This document shows positions 35,597-43,823 of a stretch of DNA of 64,000 nt, piece by piece; position 1 is the first letter of the stretch, and every line of letters starts with the position of its first letter. Source of the stretch: Acetatifactor sp. (GTDB lineage: Bacteria; Bacillota; Clostridia; Lachnospirales; Lachnospiraceae); assembly GCA_024695935.1 (NCBI GenBank), contig JAILHH010000001.1:64990-128989 (forward strand). Reading direction: 5' to 3'. Position numbers and translations under genes: made by a program. The notes under the pieces were generated by a model. It searched no databases and was not told the DNA's origin. It saw only the letters and a list, made by a program, of their open reading frames with translations.

Positions 35597-36997
35597 ATGG
35601 CTTCGAAAAATCAGAAAGTAACTAAATACAGAAGACCATTAAACTTAAACCTGGGAGTTATTGTTTTTGGTGTGATCATCATCTATGTTCTTATCGTGGT
35701 GGTCATATATTTTAAGAGTGAACATATTGTCAGATATGAGGTTTTAAAGGGATCTCTTACAGGTAACAATACTTACACAGGCCTGGCTCTCAGAAATGAA
35801 AAGGTCATAAATGCAGATACCTCGGGATATTTTAATTTCTATACAAGAGAAGGTAGCAGAGTTGCCGTAGGAGACCTGGTATATACCGTGGACGGCACGG
35901 GAATGGTTGCTGAATATATCAAAAACCTCGGGGCCCAGGAAAACTCTTTAAGTGACAGAGAATTAAACGAATTTCGTAATGAGATCATAAATTTCTCCCA
36001 TGGCTTTGATGAGAGAGATTTCAGTTCTCTTTATAATTTTAAATATGAGCTTAAAAATACGGTTTTAAAGCTCACCGGCGAGGAACTTCTAAAGAATATA
36101 AAGGAACTTGGAAGTGATGCCACTGCCGCCGGATCCATCGACTATCGATATGCTACTTCCAGCGGTATCGTAAGCTATTGGACAGACGGATATGAAGGCT
36201 TTGATCCCTCCATGATCAGCATGGAAGTTTTTGAAAATCCGGAATATAACAGAAATACCATACTTTCAAATTCTCTTTTAAGTGTGGATGATCCTGTTTA
36301 TAAGATTTGCTCAGACGAGTCCTGGTGCATCATTATTCCTGTCGATGCAAACAGAGCAGAGGAGCTTTTGGCCGAAGGATATGTAAAAGTCAGATTTTTA
36401 AAAAATCAATATGTTTCCTGGGGAAAGGTTTCCGTGATTAACGGAACTGACTCAAATACCTTTGTAAGGCTTGATTTTACTAATTCCATGGTTACATTTT
36501 CCGGAGACAGATTCCTTGATATTGAGCTTGTGGTGGATGATGAGAACGGATTAAAGATACCGAATTCTTCCATAGTTTCCAAGGATTTTTATCTGGTACC
36601 GGAAGAGTTTATCATTTCTGAATCGGAGGATACTTATTCGATTTTAAGACAGAGTTACAATGAAGAGGGTAAGCCCGAAGTATTTGATGTGGAAGTTGAG
36701 ATTTACAGCTATGACAAGGAAACGCATGAGTATTACATCGACAGTTCAGCATTTGATGCAGGCACCGTGATACTTGCCAGGGATACTCAAAAGGACTTTG
36801 TCTTAAGCAAACGTGCAACCCTTACGGGCGTATATAATATGAATAAGGGATATGCCGATTTCAAGGAGATAATCATTCTTTCACAGAATGATGAATATTC
36901 CATTGTAAAAGGAAATACGACCTACGGACTTCAGGAATATGATTATATAGTTTTGAATGCCTCGGTTGTGACGGATGACCAGTTTTTGACTTATTAA
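35597..36997 (+). CDS. HlyD-like membrane fusion protein, cell division region
   Basis: 466 residues. After a short basic segment comes one membrane helix (LGVIVFGVIIIYVLIVVVIYF), then an extracellular part with a barrel-sandwich-like start (TYTGLALRNEKVINADTSGY, GSRVAVGDLVYTVDG). This resembles the HlyD family adaptors found upstream of sepF in clostridia. No ABC transporter partner is nearby, so export function is doubtful. The ATG at 35597 has GGAG at 9 nt; the alternative ATG at 35561 adds 12 residues but has only terminator sequence upstream. SepF follows, but from its own promoter. Confidence 0.7.
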   Translation: MASKNQKVTKYRRPLNLNLGVIVFGVIIIYVLIVVVIYFKSEHIVRYEVLKGSLTGNNTYTGLALRNEKVINADTSGYFNFYTREGSRVAVGDLVYTVDGTGMVAEYIKNLGAQENSLSDRELNEFRNEIINFSHGFDERDFSSLYNFKYELKNTVLKLTGEELLKNIKELGSDATAAGSIDYRYATSSGIVSYWTDGYEGFDPSMISMEVFENPEYNRNTILSNSLLSVDDPVYKICSDESWCIIIPVDANRAEELLAEGYVKVRFLKNQYVSWGKVSVINGTDSNTFVRLDFTNSMVTFSGDRFLDIELVVDDENGLKIPNSSIVSKDFYLVPEEFIISESEDTYSILRQSYNEEGKPEVFDVEVEIYSYDKETHEYYIDSSAFDAGTVILARDTQKDFVLSKRATLTGVYNMNKGYADFKEIIILSQNDEYSIVKGNTTYGLQEYDYIVLNASVVTDDQFLTY

Positions 36998-36999
36998 TG

Positions 37000-37028
37000 T
37001 TGACATAAAGCCAAAAAACATTGATAAT
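37000..37028 (+). promoter_or_regulatory. Strong promoter of sepF
   Basis: Consensus TTGACA (37000-37005), 17-nt spacer, GATAAT (37023-37028). It starts 3 nt after the HlyD-like stop codon. Confidence 0.85.
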
Positions 37029-37073
37029 ATTTAGAGTATGTTAAATAAATTTTCAGGTGGGAGATAATAAATA

Positions 37074-37568
37074 ATGGGCGCTATTGATAAGTTTTTAAAT
37101 TACATGAAACTAAACGGCGATGCCGACGATTATGATGCGGATGATGATTATTTTGATGAGGAAGATGAAGAGGATATCAAGCCCTCTGTGAAAAAGACTA
37201 CAGAGGAGCCTGAATTTGAGGAACCTCAGAGAAAAGTACAGCCTAAGATCACACCCATCAGACAAAACAGCAAAAAGCTTCCCGGTTCGGGAATGGAAGT
37301 ATGCGTTATCAAACCGCAGTCTGTGGATGAGTCAAGGGAGATCACGGAGACTCTTCTTGCTAACAGAACCGTTGTACTTAATCTTGAAGGCCTTCAGCTT
37401 GATATAGCACAGAGGATCATTGATTTCACATCCGGTTCATGTTATGCCATCGGTGGAAATCTTCAAAAGATTTCAAACTCCATTTTTATTGTTACTCCTG
37501 CTTCAGTTGATATATCCGGAGATATTCAGGGTCTTTTTGATGGTTCCTTCGATACGTTAGAACATTAA
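37074..37568 (+). CDS. sepF: Cell division protein SepF
   Basis: 164 residues. SepF binds FtsZ and the membrane and aligns the division ring in Gram-positive bacteria. The N-terminal MGAIDKFLNYMKL is the amphipathic membrane helix; residues about 15-70 are an acidic linker; the C-terminal core has VIKPQSVDESREITETLLA, NRTVVLNLEGL and RIIDFTSGSCYAIGG, the family's most conserved part. It has its own strong promoter and terminator, so it is probably a single-gene unit. YggS, YlmH and DivIVA genes, often next to sepF, are not here. Confidence 0.95.
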   Translation: MGAIDKFLNYMKLNGDADDYDADDDYFDEEDEEDIKPSVKKTTEEPEFEEPQRKVQPKITPIRQNSKKLPGSGMEVCVIKPQSVDESREITETLLANRTVVLNLEGLQLDIAQRIIDFTSGSCYAIGGNLQKISNSIFIVTPASVDISGDIQGLFDGSFDTLEH

Positions 37569-37579
37569 TTTTTGATTAA

Positions 37580-37610
37580 AAGCTTCCTGATTTCAGGAAG
37601 CTTATTTTTT
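37580..37610 (+). terminator. Terminator after sepF
   Basis: Perfect 11-bp stem AAGCTTCCTGA (37580-37590) / TCAGGAAGCTT (37593-37603), then ATTTTTT. Confidence 0.9.
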
Positions 37611-37620
37611 GGGAGATTTT

Positions 37621-38730
37621 ATGACTGAAAGATTAGAGATATTAAATAACAGAAAACATTGCTATGATATTGTTTTCACAGATAATTTTGATTCTCTTTA
37701 TGAAGAGATGAAAAACCTTAACCTTACCGATAACAAGATCTGTATCATTACAGATTCAAATGTTGAGCAGTTTTGGTTTGACAAGATTTATGAAGCTTTT
37801 TCACCGGTTAAGGACAGGGTATATAAATGCGTGATACCTGCGGGAGAAAGCTCAAAGAATCTTGAGAGTATCAATTCCATATATTCTTATCTTATTGAAT
37901 CAGGCTTTGACAGAAAAAGCGTACTCATTGCACTTGGAGGCGGTGTCGTGGGGGATATGACAGGCTTTGTTGCCGCTACATTCCTTAGAGGCATTTCCTA
38001 TGTCCAGGTTCCCACCACATTACTTTCCCAGTGTGATTCATCCATAGGCGGAAAGACTGCCGTTGACTTTAACGGTTATAAAAATATGATCGGTGCTTTT
38101 TATATGCCTTCTTTTGTTTATATGAATCTGTCAACTCTTTCAACCCTGCCTGACAGACAGTATTATTCAGGATTTGCCGAAGTGATGAAATACGGTATCA
38201 TAAAGGACGAAGAGTTTTATAACTGGCTCATTGAAAATATGTATGAGATCCGTGACAAGGAAACCGAAACCCTTATTGAGATGGTTTACAGATCCTGTCA
38301 GATCAAAAAGTATTATGTGGAAAAGGATCCCAAAGAAAAAGGGGACAGAGTCATATTGAATTTTGGTCATACCATCGGACATGCCATTGAAAAGTATATG
38401 AATTTTGAACTGTTTCACGGTGAATGTGTGGCCCTTGGATGTGTCTGCGCAGCCTTTATTTCCATGAAAAAAGGTTATCTTGATTCGGATGAATTTTATG
38501 AAATCCGTGATATGTTTGTTCCTTTTTGCCTGCCCATATCCGTTGATGATATTGACACCAAAGAAGTTTTGCGACTTTCTAAATCCGACAAAAAGATGGA
38601 CAATGGCATCATCAGATTTATTTTGATAAAAAAGATCGGAAAGGCTTTTATCGATACTACCGTTACGGATGAAGAGATCCTTGAAGCTTTGGACGAAATC
38701 AACTTTACGGAAGAGGATGCACATGAATAA
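37621..38730 (+). CDS. aroB: 3-dehydroquinate synthase
   Basis: 369-residue shikimate pathway enzyme that cyclises DAHP to 3-dehydroquinate, NAD and metal dependent. Motifs: ALGGGVVGDMTGFVAATFLRG (NAD/active site), QVPTTLLSQCDSSIGGKT, GFAEVMKYG and FGHTIGHAIE with metal-binding His. The ATG at 37621 has GGGAG 5 nt upstream; a TTG at 37609 precedes it without a site. It is alone among cell envelope genes: no other aro gene is in the window, and its end overlaps lspA. Confidence 0.95.
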   Translation: MTERLEILNNRKHCYDIVFTDNFDSLYEEMKNLNLTDNKICIITDSNVEQFWFDKIYEAFSPVKDRVYKCVIPAGESSKNLESINSIYSYLIESGFDRKSVLIALGGGVVGDMTGFVAATFLRGISYVQVPTTLLSQCDSSIGGKTAVDFNGYKNMIGAFYMPSFVYMNLSTLSTLPDRQYYSGFAEVMKYGIIKDEEFYNWLIENMYEIRDKETETLIEMVYRSCQIKKYYVEKDPKEKGDRVILNFGHTIGHAIEKYMNFELFHGECVALGCVCAAFISMKKGYLDSDEFYEIRDMFVPFCLPISVDDIDTKEVLRLSKSDKKMDNGIIRFILIKKIGKAFIDTTVTDEEILEALDEINFTEEDAHE

Positions 38731-39262
38731 TACAGTTACAGTTAAAAGAAGTAAAATGCTGATCATAGACCTGCTCATATTTGCGGTTCTGGTATTTTTG
38801 GATCAGCTTTCTAAATATTTTGCCATTGTCAGATTAAAAGACAATGCGCCATTTGTGATCTGGGAGAATGTTTTTGAGTTTAATTATCTTGAAAACAGAG
38901 GATCTGCCTTTGGAATGCTCCAAAATCAGAAAGTTTTCATCCTGTTTGTGGGCGCTATTTTTATGGCTGTCATCCTGTTCTTTTTGTTCAGGCTTCCTGA
39001 GACGAAAAAGTTTGTTTCCATCCATGTGCTGCTTTCATTTATCGTGGCAGGCGGTATCGGAAATATGATAGACAGAGTCAGATTTGATTATGTCGTGGAT
39101 TTTCTGTATTTCAAACTTATAGATTATCCCATCTTCAACGTGGCTGACTGTTATATTGTTGTTGCGACCATTGTACTTTTTGTTTTGTTTATATTTGTTT
39201 TCAAAGAAAAAGATTTTGAGTTTCTGAACTTTAAACAGAATAAATACAGAGAGATCAAATAG
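38723..39262 (+). CDS. lspA: Prolipoprotein signal peptidase (SPase II)
   Basis: 179-residue membrane aspartyl protease that removes signal peptides from prolipoproteins. Four hydrophobic segments are visible, with conserved motifs DQLSKY, NRGSAFGML, IGNMIDR (first catalytic Asp) and FNVADCY (second catalytic Asp). The ATG at 38723 overlaps the aroB stop by 8 nt and has AGAGGA upstream; longer frames inside aroB are not needed. A one-base overlap joins it to the next gene. Confidence 0.96.
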   Translation: MNNTVTVKRSKMLIIDLLIFAVLVFLDQLSKYFAIVRLKDNAPFVIWENVFEFNYLENRGSAFGMLQNQKVFILFVGAIFMAVILFFLFRLPETKKFVSIHVLLSFIVAGGIGNMIDRVRFDYVVDFLYFKLIDYPIFNVADCYIVVATIVLFVLFIFVFKEKDFEFLNFKQNKYREIK

Positions 39263-40176
39263 TGGAAGACAGATTTGTGTTTGAGATAACTGAAGAAAAT
39301 GAAGATGAGAGGATCGATAAGTGTCTGAGTATGCTTATCGATTCTTTGTCACGTTCTTTTATTCAAAAGATGATCCGGAACGATCAGGTTTTTGTAAACG
39401 AGAACACTGTGAAGGCAAATTATAAAGTTAAAGCCGGAGACAGTGTGTGTTTTGAACTGCCTAAGGCCGTTGAACCGGATATTTTGCCCGAGGATATCCC
39501 ACTTAACATTCTCTATGAGGATAAGGATGTGATCGTGGTAAATAAACCAAAAGGCATGGTGGTTCACCCTGCTGCAGGTCATTACTCAGGGACACTGGTA
39601 AATGCCCTTATGTTTCATTGCGGACAGGACCTTTCCGGGATAAACGGTGTTATGCGCCCCGGTATTGTTCACAGGATAGATATGAATACCACCGGCAGTG
39701 TCATTGCATGTAAAAATGATGCGGCTCATAATCTGATCGCCGGTTATTTAAAGGAGCATTCCATAAAAAGAGTATATCATGCCATTTGCTACGGCGTGGT
39801 AAAGGAGGATGAAGGAGTTATCGACGCTCCCATCGGCAGGCATCCCACTGACAGGAAGAAGATGGCGATCAATTATAAAAACGGTAAAAATGCCGTCACT
39901 CATTATAAGGTTTTAAAGAGATTTGAAAAATATACTTATATTCAATGCGTCTTGGAGACGGGGCGAACTCATCAGATAAGAGTTCATATGGCTTCCATCG
40001 GACATCCGCTGTTAGGGGATGATGTTTATTCAAACAGAAAATGTGAATTTAATCTGACTGGGCAGACTCTTCATGCAAAGATCCTTGGCTTTAACAGGCC
40101 TTCGGATGGAGAGTATATTGAGACGGATGCACCCCTTCCGGAGTATTTTGAAAAGCTTTTAAATATTTTAAAATAA
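39262..40176 (+). CDS. RluA family pseudouridine synthase (RluD-like)
   Basis: 304 residues: an N-terminal S4 RNA-binding domain (RIDKCLSMLIDSLSRSFIQ) and the catalytic domain with HRIDMNTTGSV (catalytic Asp), VVNKPKGMVVHPAAGH and RTHQIRVHMASIGHPLLGD. It probably modifies 23S rRNA in the manner of RluD. The GTG start overlaps the lspA stop by one base, the common lspA-rluD pair of Firmicutes. A second member of the family is encoded at 62493. Confidence 0.93.
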   Translation: MEDRFVFEITEENEDERIDKCLSMLIDSLSRSFIQKMIRNDQVFVNENTVKANYKVKAGDSVCFELPKAVEPDILPEDIPLNILYEDKDVIVVNKPKGMVVHPAAGHYSGTLVNALMFHCGQDLSGINGVMRPGIVHRIDMNTTGSVIACKNDAAHNLIAGYLKEHSIKRVYHAICYGVVKEDEGVIDAPIGRHPTDRKKMAINYKNGKNAVTHYKVLKRFEKYTYIQCVLETGRTHQIRVHMASIGHPLLGDDVYSNRKCEFNLTGQTLHAKILGFNRPSDGEYIETDAPLPEYFEKLLNILK

Positions 40177-40184
40177 GCTTTTTT
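40151..40184 (+). terminator. AT-rich terminator overlapping the RluD-like stop codon
   Basis: AAAAGCTT (40151-40158) pairs with AAGCTTTT (40175-40182), continuing into a run of T. The stem is weak; the TAA stop is at its 3' base. Confidence 0.45.
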
Positions 40185-40245
40185 ATCAGGCATGTAATTT
40201 TTCAGATTTTTTAACTGTTATACAGGTATTTGTTTAATTATTAAT

Positions 40246-40274
40246 TTGCAAAATCGTCCAAAATTCAGTATAAT
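40246..40274 (+). promoter_or_regulatory. Promoter of the cytidylate kinase-like gene
   Basis: TTGCAA (40246-40251), 17-nt spacer, TATAAT (40269-40274); transcription would begin about 30 nt before the ATG. Confidence 0.75.
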
Positions 40275-40309
40275 AATGATATAAAAAAGGGCGAAAGGCA
40301 GGCGATGAT

Positions 40310-40930
40310 ATGAATACTATTATTACCATAGGAAGGCAGTTTGGATCCGAGGGTAGAGAGATCGGTGAAAAAGTTGCTGCGCGTTTTGGAGTCAAATGTT
40401 ATGACAAGGAGCTTATCACAAGAGCGGCCAAGGAAAGTGGTTTTTGTGAGGAAATGATTCTAAATCATGACGAGAGGCCTACCAACTCATTTCTTTACAA
40501 TCTTGTACTTGATACATATTCCTTTGGCTATAATACATCATCATTTGTTGATATGCCCATAAGTCATAAAGTATTTCTGGCACAGTTCGATGCCATTAAA
40601 AAGATCGCATCGGAAGGCCCCTGTGTTATAGTAGGCAGATGCGCAGATTACGCTTTGGCAGATTATCAAAATGTCGTAAATCTCTTTATTTACGGTGAGG
40701 AGCATGCAAAGATAAGGCATATCATGGAAACCTATAATCTTTCCGAAGATAAGGCTAAGGATATGATGGATAAGAAGGACAAGCAGCGCCAGAGCTATTA
40801 TAATTATTATTCTTCCAAAAAGTGGGGAAGAGCTGACAGTTATGATCTTTGCATCAATTCAACAAAACTCGGGGTGGATGGAACCGTTAATCTCATTGCC
40901 CAGTACGTTGAAGATTTTGAGAAAAAGTAA
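40310..40930 (+). CDS. Cytidylate kinase-like family protein
   Basis: 206-residue nucleoside monophosphate kinase-like protein. The P-loop is TIGRQFGSEGREIGEKVA, followed by the family-typical CYDKELITRAAKESG, and VIVGRCADYAL. The lid-like segment KKDKQRQSYYNYYSSKKWG is basic and suits phosphate binding. This family is separate from canonical Cmk, and its substrate has not been settled to my knowledge. It has its own promoter and lies just upstream of the L21 leader, from which it could read through. Confidence 0.82.
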   Translation: MNTIITIGRQFGSEGREIGEKVAARFGVKCYDKELITRAAKESGFCEEMILNHDERPTNSFLYNLVLDTYSFGYNTSSFVDMPISHKVFLAQFDAIKKIASEGPCVIVGRCADYALADYQNVVNLFIYGEEHAKIRHIMETYNLSEDKAKDMMDKKDKQRQSYYNYYSSKKWGRADSYDLCINSTKLGVDGTVNLIAQYVEDFEKK

Positions 40931-40979
40931 GTTTTTGCTATTGTGCGAAAATATTTATCAATTTAGTTTAATATAAGTA

Positions 40980-41009
40980 TTGACTTTAAGAGGCACCTCA
41001 TGTTATTAT
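40980..41009 (+). promoter_or_regulatory. Promoter of the rplU operon
   Basis: TTGACT (40980-40985), 18-nt spacer, TATTAT (41004-41009), just upstream of the leader. The spacer contains AGGCACCTC, complementary to the rplU ribosome site. Confidence 0.65.
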
Positions 41010-41010
41010 A

Positions 41011-41113
41011 CTACGGTATGCCGCATAACTAGGTATAAGCATCGAAAGATCACCAAAGTTAGCGAGTAATGTGAACGAAGGAAAACCGTAGTTCATCGAT
41101 AAGGAGGTGCCTC
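41011..41113 (+). ncRNA. Ribosomal protein L21 leader RNA
   Basis: A structured leader precedes rplU. CTACGGT (41011-41017) pairs with ACCGTAG (41085-41091), and inside it ATC-GAAA-GAT (41041-41050) forms a GNRA-capped hairpin; TGAAC (41072-41076) can pair with GTTCA (41091-41095). Position and conserved-looking sequence (CCGCATAACTAGGTATAAGC) fit the known L21 leader family, which is thought to give feedback by L21. The ribosome site AAGGAGG is at its 3' end. Confidence 0.75.
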
Positions 41114-41116
41114 ATT

Positions 41117-41422
41117 ATGTACGCAATTATTGCAACAGGTGGCAAACAGTACAAAGTTTCAGAAGGAGATATCATCAAAGTTGAGAAGCTTGATGCAGAA
41201 GCCGGAAACACAGTTACTTTTGACCAGGTTATCGCAGTAAGTGACGCTACCCTTAAGGTTGGTGAGGATGTTAAGAATGCATCTGTATCAGCAACTGTTA
41301 TGGAGCAGGGTAGAGGTAAGAAGGTTATTGTATATAAGTACAAGAGAAAAACCGGATACCACAAAAAGAATGGTCATAGACAAGCATACACTCAGGTTAA
41401 GATTGATAAGATCAATGCATAA
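41117..41422 (+). CDS. rplU: 50S ribosomal protein L21
   Basis: 101 residues, normal length. It begins [20 protein letters not shown] and has the family's C-terminal [21 protein letters not shown]21 binds 23S rRNA in the large subunit. AAGGAGG (41101-41107) precedes the ATG by 9 nt. It is the first gene of the rplU-prp-rpmA operon, spaced by 2-3 nt, downstream of an L21 leader. Confidence 0.99.
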   Translation: MYAIIATGGKQYKVSEGDIIKVEKLDAEAGNTVTFDQVIAVSDATLKVGEDVKNASVSATVMEQGRGKKVIVYKYKRKTGYHKKNGHRQAYTQVKIDKINA

Positions 41423-41424
41423 TT

Positions 41425-41754
41425 ATGACTAAATTTGTTTTTAAAAAAAACGACGGAATATACAATGGTTTTTATTGTATGGGACATGCCGGTTTTGCAA
41501 AGAAAGGTAAGCCTGACATCCTCTGTTCAGCAATCTCTGTGTTGACCATCAATACGGTCAATTACATTGAAGAGATTGTAAAGGATCCCATCAGATTGGA
41601 ATCAAACGAGGAAACAGGGTTTATTAAACTTGATTTTAACGGTGAGCCAAAAAAAGAGTCACTTTTAATGCTGGATTCTTTGGTTTTCGGATTACAGAAT
41701 CTTGCAGCTGAGTATGGTGACAAATATTTATCAGTAGAATTCGAGGAGGTGTAA
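41425..41754 (+). CDS. prp: Ribosomal-processing cysteine protease Prp
   Basis: 109-residue protease that cleaves the N-terminal extension of L27, known from Staphylococcus. The catalytic pair is visible as H21 in CMGHAGFAKKG and C34 in DILCSAISVLTINTVN. It lies between rplU and rpmA, as in most Firmicutes, 2 nt after rplU and 3 nt before rpmA. The L27 encoded next to it has the matching cleavable extension. Confidence 0.96.
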   Translation: MTKFVFKKNDGIYNGFYCMGHAGFAKKGKPDILCSAISVLTINTVNYIEEIVKDPIRLESNEETGFIKLDFNGEPKKESLLMLDSLVFGLQNLAAEYGDKYLSVEFEEV

Positions 41755-41757
41755 ACC

Positions 41758-42045
41758 ATGTTAAATATGAACCTTCAGTTTTTCGCTCATAAAAAGGGAG
41801 TTGGTTCTACCAAGAACGGTAGAGATTCCGAATCCAAGAGACTTGGTGCGAAAAGAGCAGACGGACAGTTTGTTAAGGCCGGAAATATTCTTTACAGACA
41901 GCGCGGAACAAAGATTCATCCCGGTATCAATGTAGGTATTGGCGGAGATGATACACTGTATGCTTTAGTTGATGGCGTTCTTCGTTTCGAGAGAAAAGGC
42001 AGAGACAAGAAGCAGGCTTCCGTTTATCCTGTTGAGGAGAACTAA
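41758..42045 (+). CDS. rpmA: 50S ribosomal protein L27 with cleavable N-terminus
   Basis: 95 residues. The N-terminus [20 protein letters not shown] carries the Firmicute extension; cleavage is expected after F9 by Prp, exposing AHKKG, which reaches the peptidyl transferase centre. The rest ([31 protein letters not shown]) is standard L27. GAGGAGGTG precedes the start. A terminator follows. Confidence 0.99.
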   Translation: MLNMNLQFFAHKKGVGSTKNGRDSESKRLGAKRADGQFVKAGNILYRQRGTKIHPGINVGIGGDDTLYALVDGVLRFERKGRDKKQASVYPVEEN

Positions 42046-42059
42046 TTTTTTGATCTTTC

Positions 42060-42095
42060 AGGGCTTCAAACTTATATGGTTTGAGGCCCTTTAAA
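42060..42095 (+). terminator. Terminator after rpmA
   Basis: AGGGCTTCAAAC (42060-42071) pairs with GTTTGAGGCCCT (42079-42090) with one G-U pair, then TTTAAAGTTTTT. Confidence 0.75.
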
Positions 42096-42181
42096 GTTTT
42101 TATCTTAAAATGGATTTTTATTAAATCTGTTCTAAGATAAGATCTTTAAATTCATTTTCAAATTTTGTGAGGTAAAAATTT

Positions 42182-43471
42182 ATGTTTGCGGATAGAGCAA
42201 GAATTTATGTAAGGAGCGGAAAAGGCGGCGACGGACATGTTTCCTTCAGACGCGAGAAATATGTGCCTGCGGGCGGCCCCGACGGCGGAGACGGCGGACA
42301 CGGCGGCGATGTGATATTGCAGGTCGATGAGGGACTTAATACTCTTATCGATTTCAGACACGTTCGTAAATACAAAGCTCAGGACGGCGAGGAAGGCGGC
42401 AAAAAGAACTGCCGCGGAAAAGACGGAGAGGATATTATCATTAAGGTTCCTGAAGGAACTGTGGTAAAGGAAGCCGAATCCGGTAAAGTTATCACTGATA
42501 TGTCCGGCGATAACAGACGTTTTGTACTTTTAAAAGGCGGAAAAGGCGGTAACGGTAATCAGCATTATGCCACAAGCACCATGCAGGCTCCCAAATATGC
42601 CCAGCCCGGACAGCCTGCCAGAGAACTGGAACTGTTTTTGGAACTTAAGGTCATTGCCGATGTGGGTCTTGTAGGATTTCCAAACGTTGGTAAATCCACA
42701 TTTTTATCCAGAGTCTCAAATGCCAGACCAAAGATCGCAAATTATCATTTTACGACTTTAAATCCAAATCTCGGTGTGGTTGACCTTGAAGGCACAGGTG
42801 GATTTGTAATTGCCGATATCCCCGGCCTTATTGAAGGCGCTTCAGAGGGAGTGGGACTTGGTTTTGAATTCCTTCGCCATATAGAGAGAACAAAGGTTAT
42901 CATCCATATTGTTGATGCTGCAGGCACTGAGGGCAGAGACCCTATTGAAGATATTTATACCATCAATAAAGAACTGGAAAATTACAATGCTGATATAGCA
43001 GCCAGACCTCAGGTCATCGCTGCCAACAAGATCGATGCATTTATGGACAATGCCGAGGAGATCATTGAAAAGATAAAGGCAGAGTTTGAGCCCAAGGGAA
43101 TCAAGGTATTTCCCATCTCAGCTGTCAGCGGAAGCGGTATAAAAGAGCTTCTCTATTATGTTTATGATCTTGTACAGTCCATCGGAAAAGAGACTACAAT
43201 ATTTGAAACAGAGTATGATCCCGAAGCTGAGATATCCTTAAATGACCTTCCTTATGAAGTGTTCTATGATGAGGAAGAGGATGAATATGTCATCGAAGGA
43301 CCAAAGATCGAAAAAATGCTGGGTTATACAAATCTGGAATCTGAAAAGGGCTTTAAATTCTTCCAGGATTTCTTGAAGGATTCCGGAATTTTGGATGAAC
43401 TCACAGAGCTTGGCATCACCGACGGCGACACTGTCAGAATGTATGGACATAAGTTTGATTATTATAAATAA
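42182..43471 (+). CDS. obgE: Obg family GTPase
   Basis: 429-residue GTPase acting in 50S assembly and stress control. Three domains: glycine-rich Obg fold (GSGKGGDGHVSFRREKYV-like start, residues 1-158), G domain with GFPNVGKSTFLS, DIPGLIEGASEGVGLG, AANKIDAF, and a C-terminal OCT domain (about 350-429). The leader has GTGAGGTAAAAATTT as a modest ribosome site. It starts the conserved obgE-yhbY-nadD-yqeK-rsfS series. Confidence 0.98.
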   Translation: MFADRARIYVRSGKGGDGHVSFRREKYVPAGGPDGGDGGHGGDVILQVDEGLNTLIDFRHVRKYKAQDGEEGGKKNCRGKDGEDIIIKVPEGTVVKEAESGKVITDMSGDNRRFVLLKGGKGGNGNQHYATSTMQAPKYAQPGQPARELELFLELKVIADVGLVGFPNVGKSTFLSRVSNARPKIANYHFTTLNPNLGVVDLEGTGGFVIADIPGLIEGASEGVGLGFEFLRHIERTKVIIHIVDAAGTEGRDPIEDIYTINKELENYNADIAARPQVIAANKIDAFMDNAEEIIEKIKAEFEPKGIKVFPISAVSGSGIKELLYYVYDLVQSIGKETTIFETEYDPEAEISLNDLPYEVFYDEEEDEYVIEGPKIEKMLGYTNLESEKGFKFFQDFLKDSGILDELTELGITDGDTVRMYGHKFDYYK

Positions 43472-43496
43472 TTGATTTAAAGAAAGAGGTAATATA

Positions 43497-43793
43497 ATGA
43501 CATTGACCAGTAAGCAGCGCTCTTATTTAAAAGGGCTTGCAAGCACCCTTGATCCTGTTTTTCAGATTGGAAAATCCAGTGTGACACCTCAGATAACAGA
43601 GGCGATAGGAGAGTGCTTTAACAACAACGAGCTTATAAAACTTGCAGTTTTAAAAAACTGTGCAGACGATCCCAGAGAGATCGCTGAAGTTATAGCTGAC
43701 AGAACTCATTCCACAGTAGTTCATGTTATCGGAAAAAAGATAGTGCTCTACAAACCCGATAAAGATAAGCCAAAGATCGAACTTCCCAAATAA
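43497..43793 (+). CDS. yhbY: YhbY family ribosome assembly RNA-binding protein
   Basis: 98 residues of the CRS1/YhbY (CRM) fold. The start LTSKQRSYLKGLASTLDPVFQIGKS-type sequence and the loop IGKSSVTPQITEAIGECF match; GKK near the end (HVIGKKIVLYK) completes the RNA-binding surface. Family members join pre-50S particles. GAAAGAGGT precedes the ATG, and it lies 25 nt after obgE. Confidence 0.95.
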   Translation: MTLTSKQRSYLKGLASTLDPVFQIGKSSVTPQITEAIGECFNNNELIKLAVLKNCADDPREIAEVIADRTHSTVVHVIGKKIVLYKPDKDKPKIELPK

Positions 43794-43823
43794 GTTTTTA
43801 ATCTTTTCTCAAAAGGTGGAATT

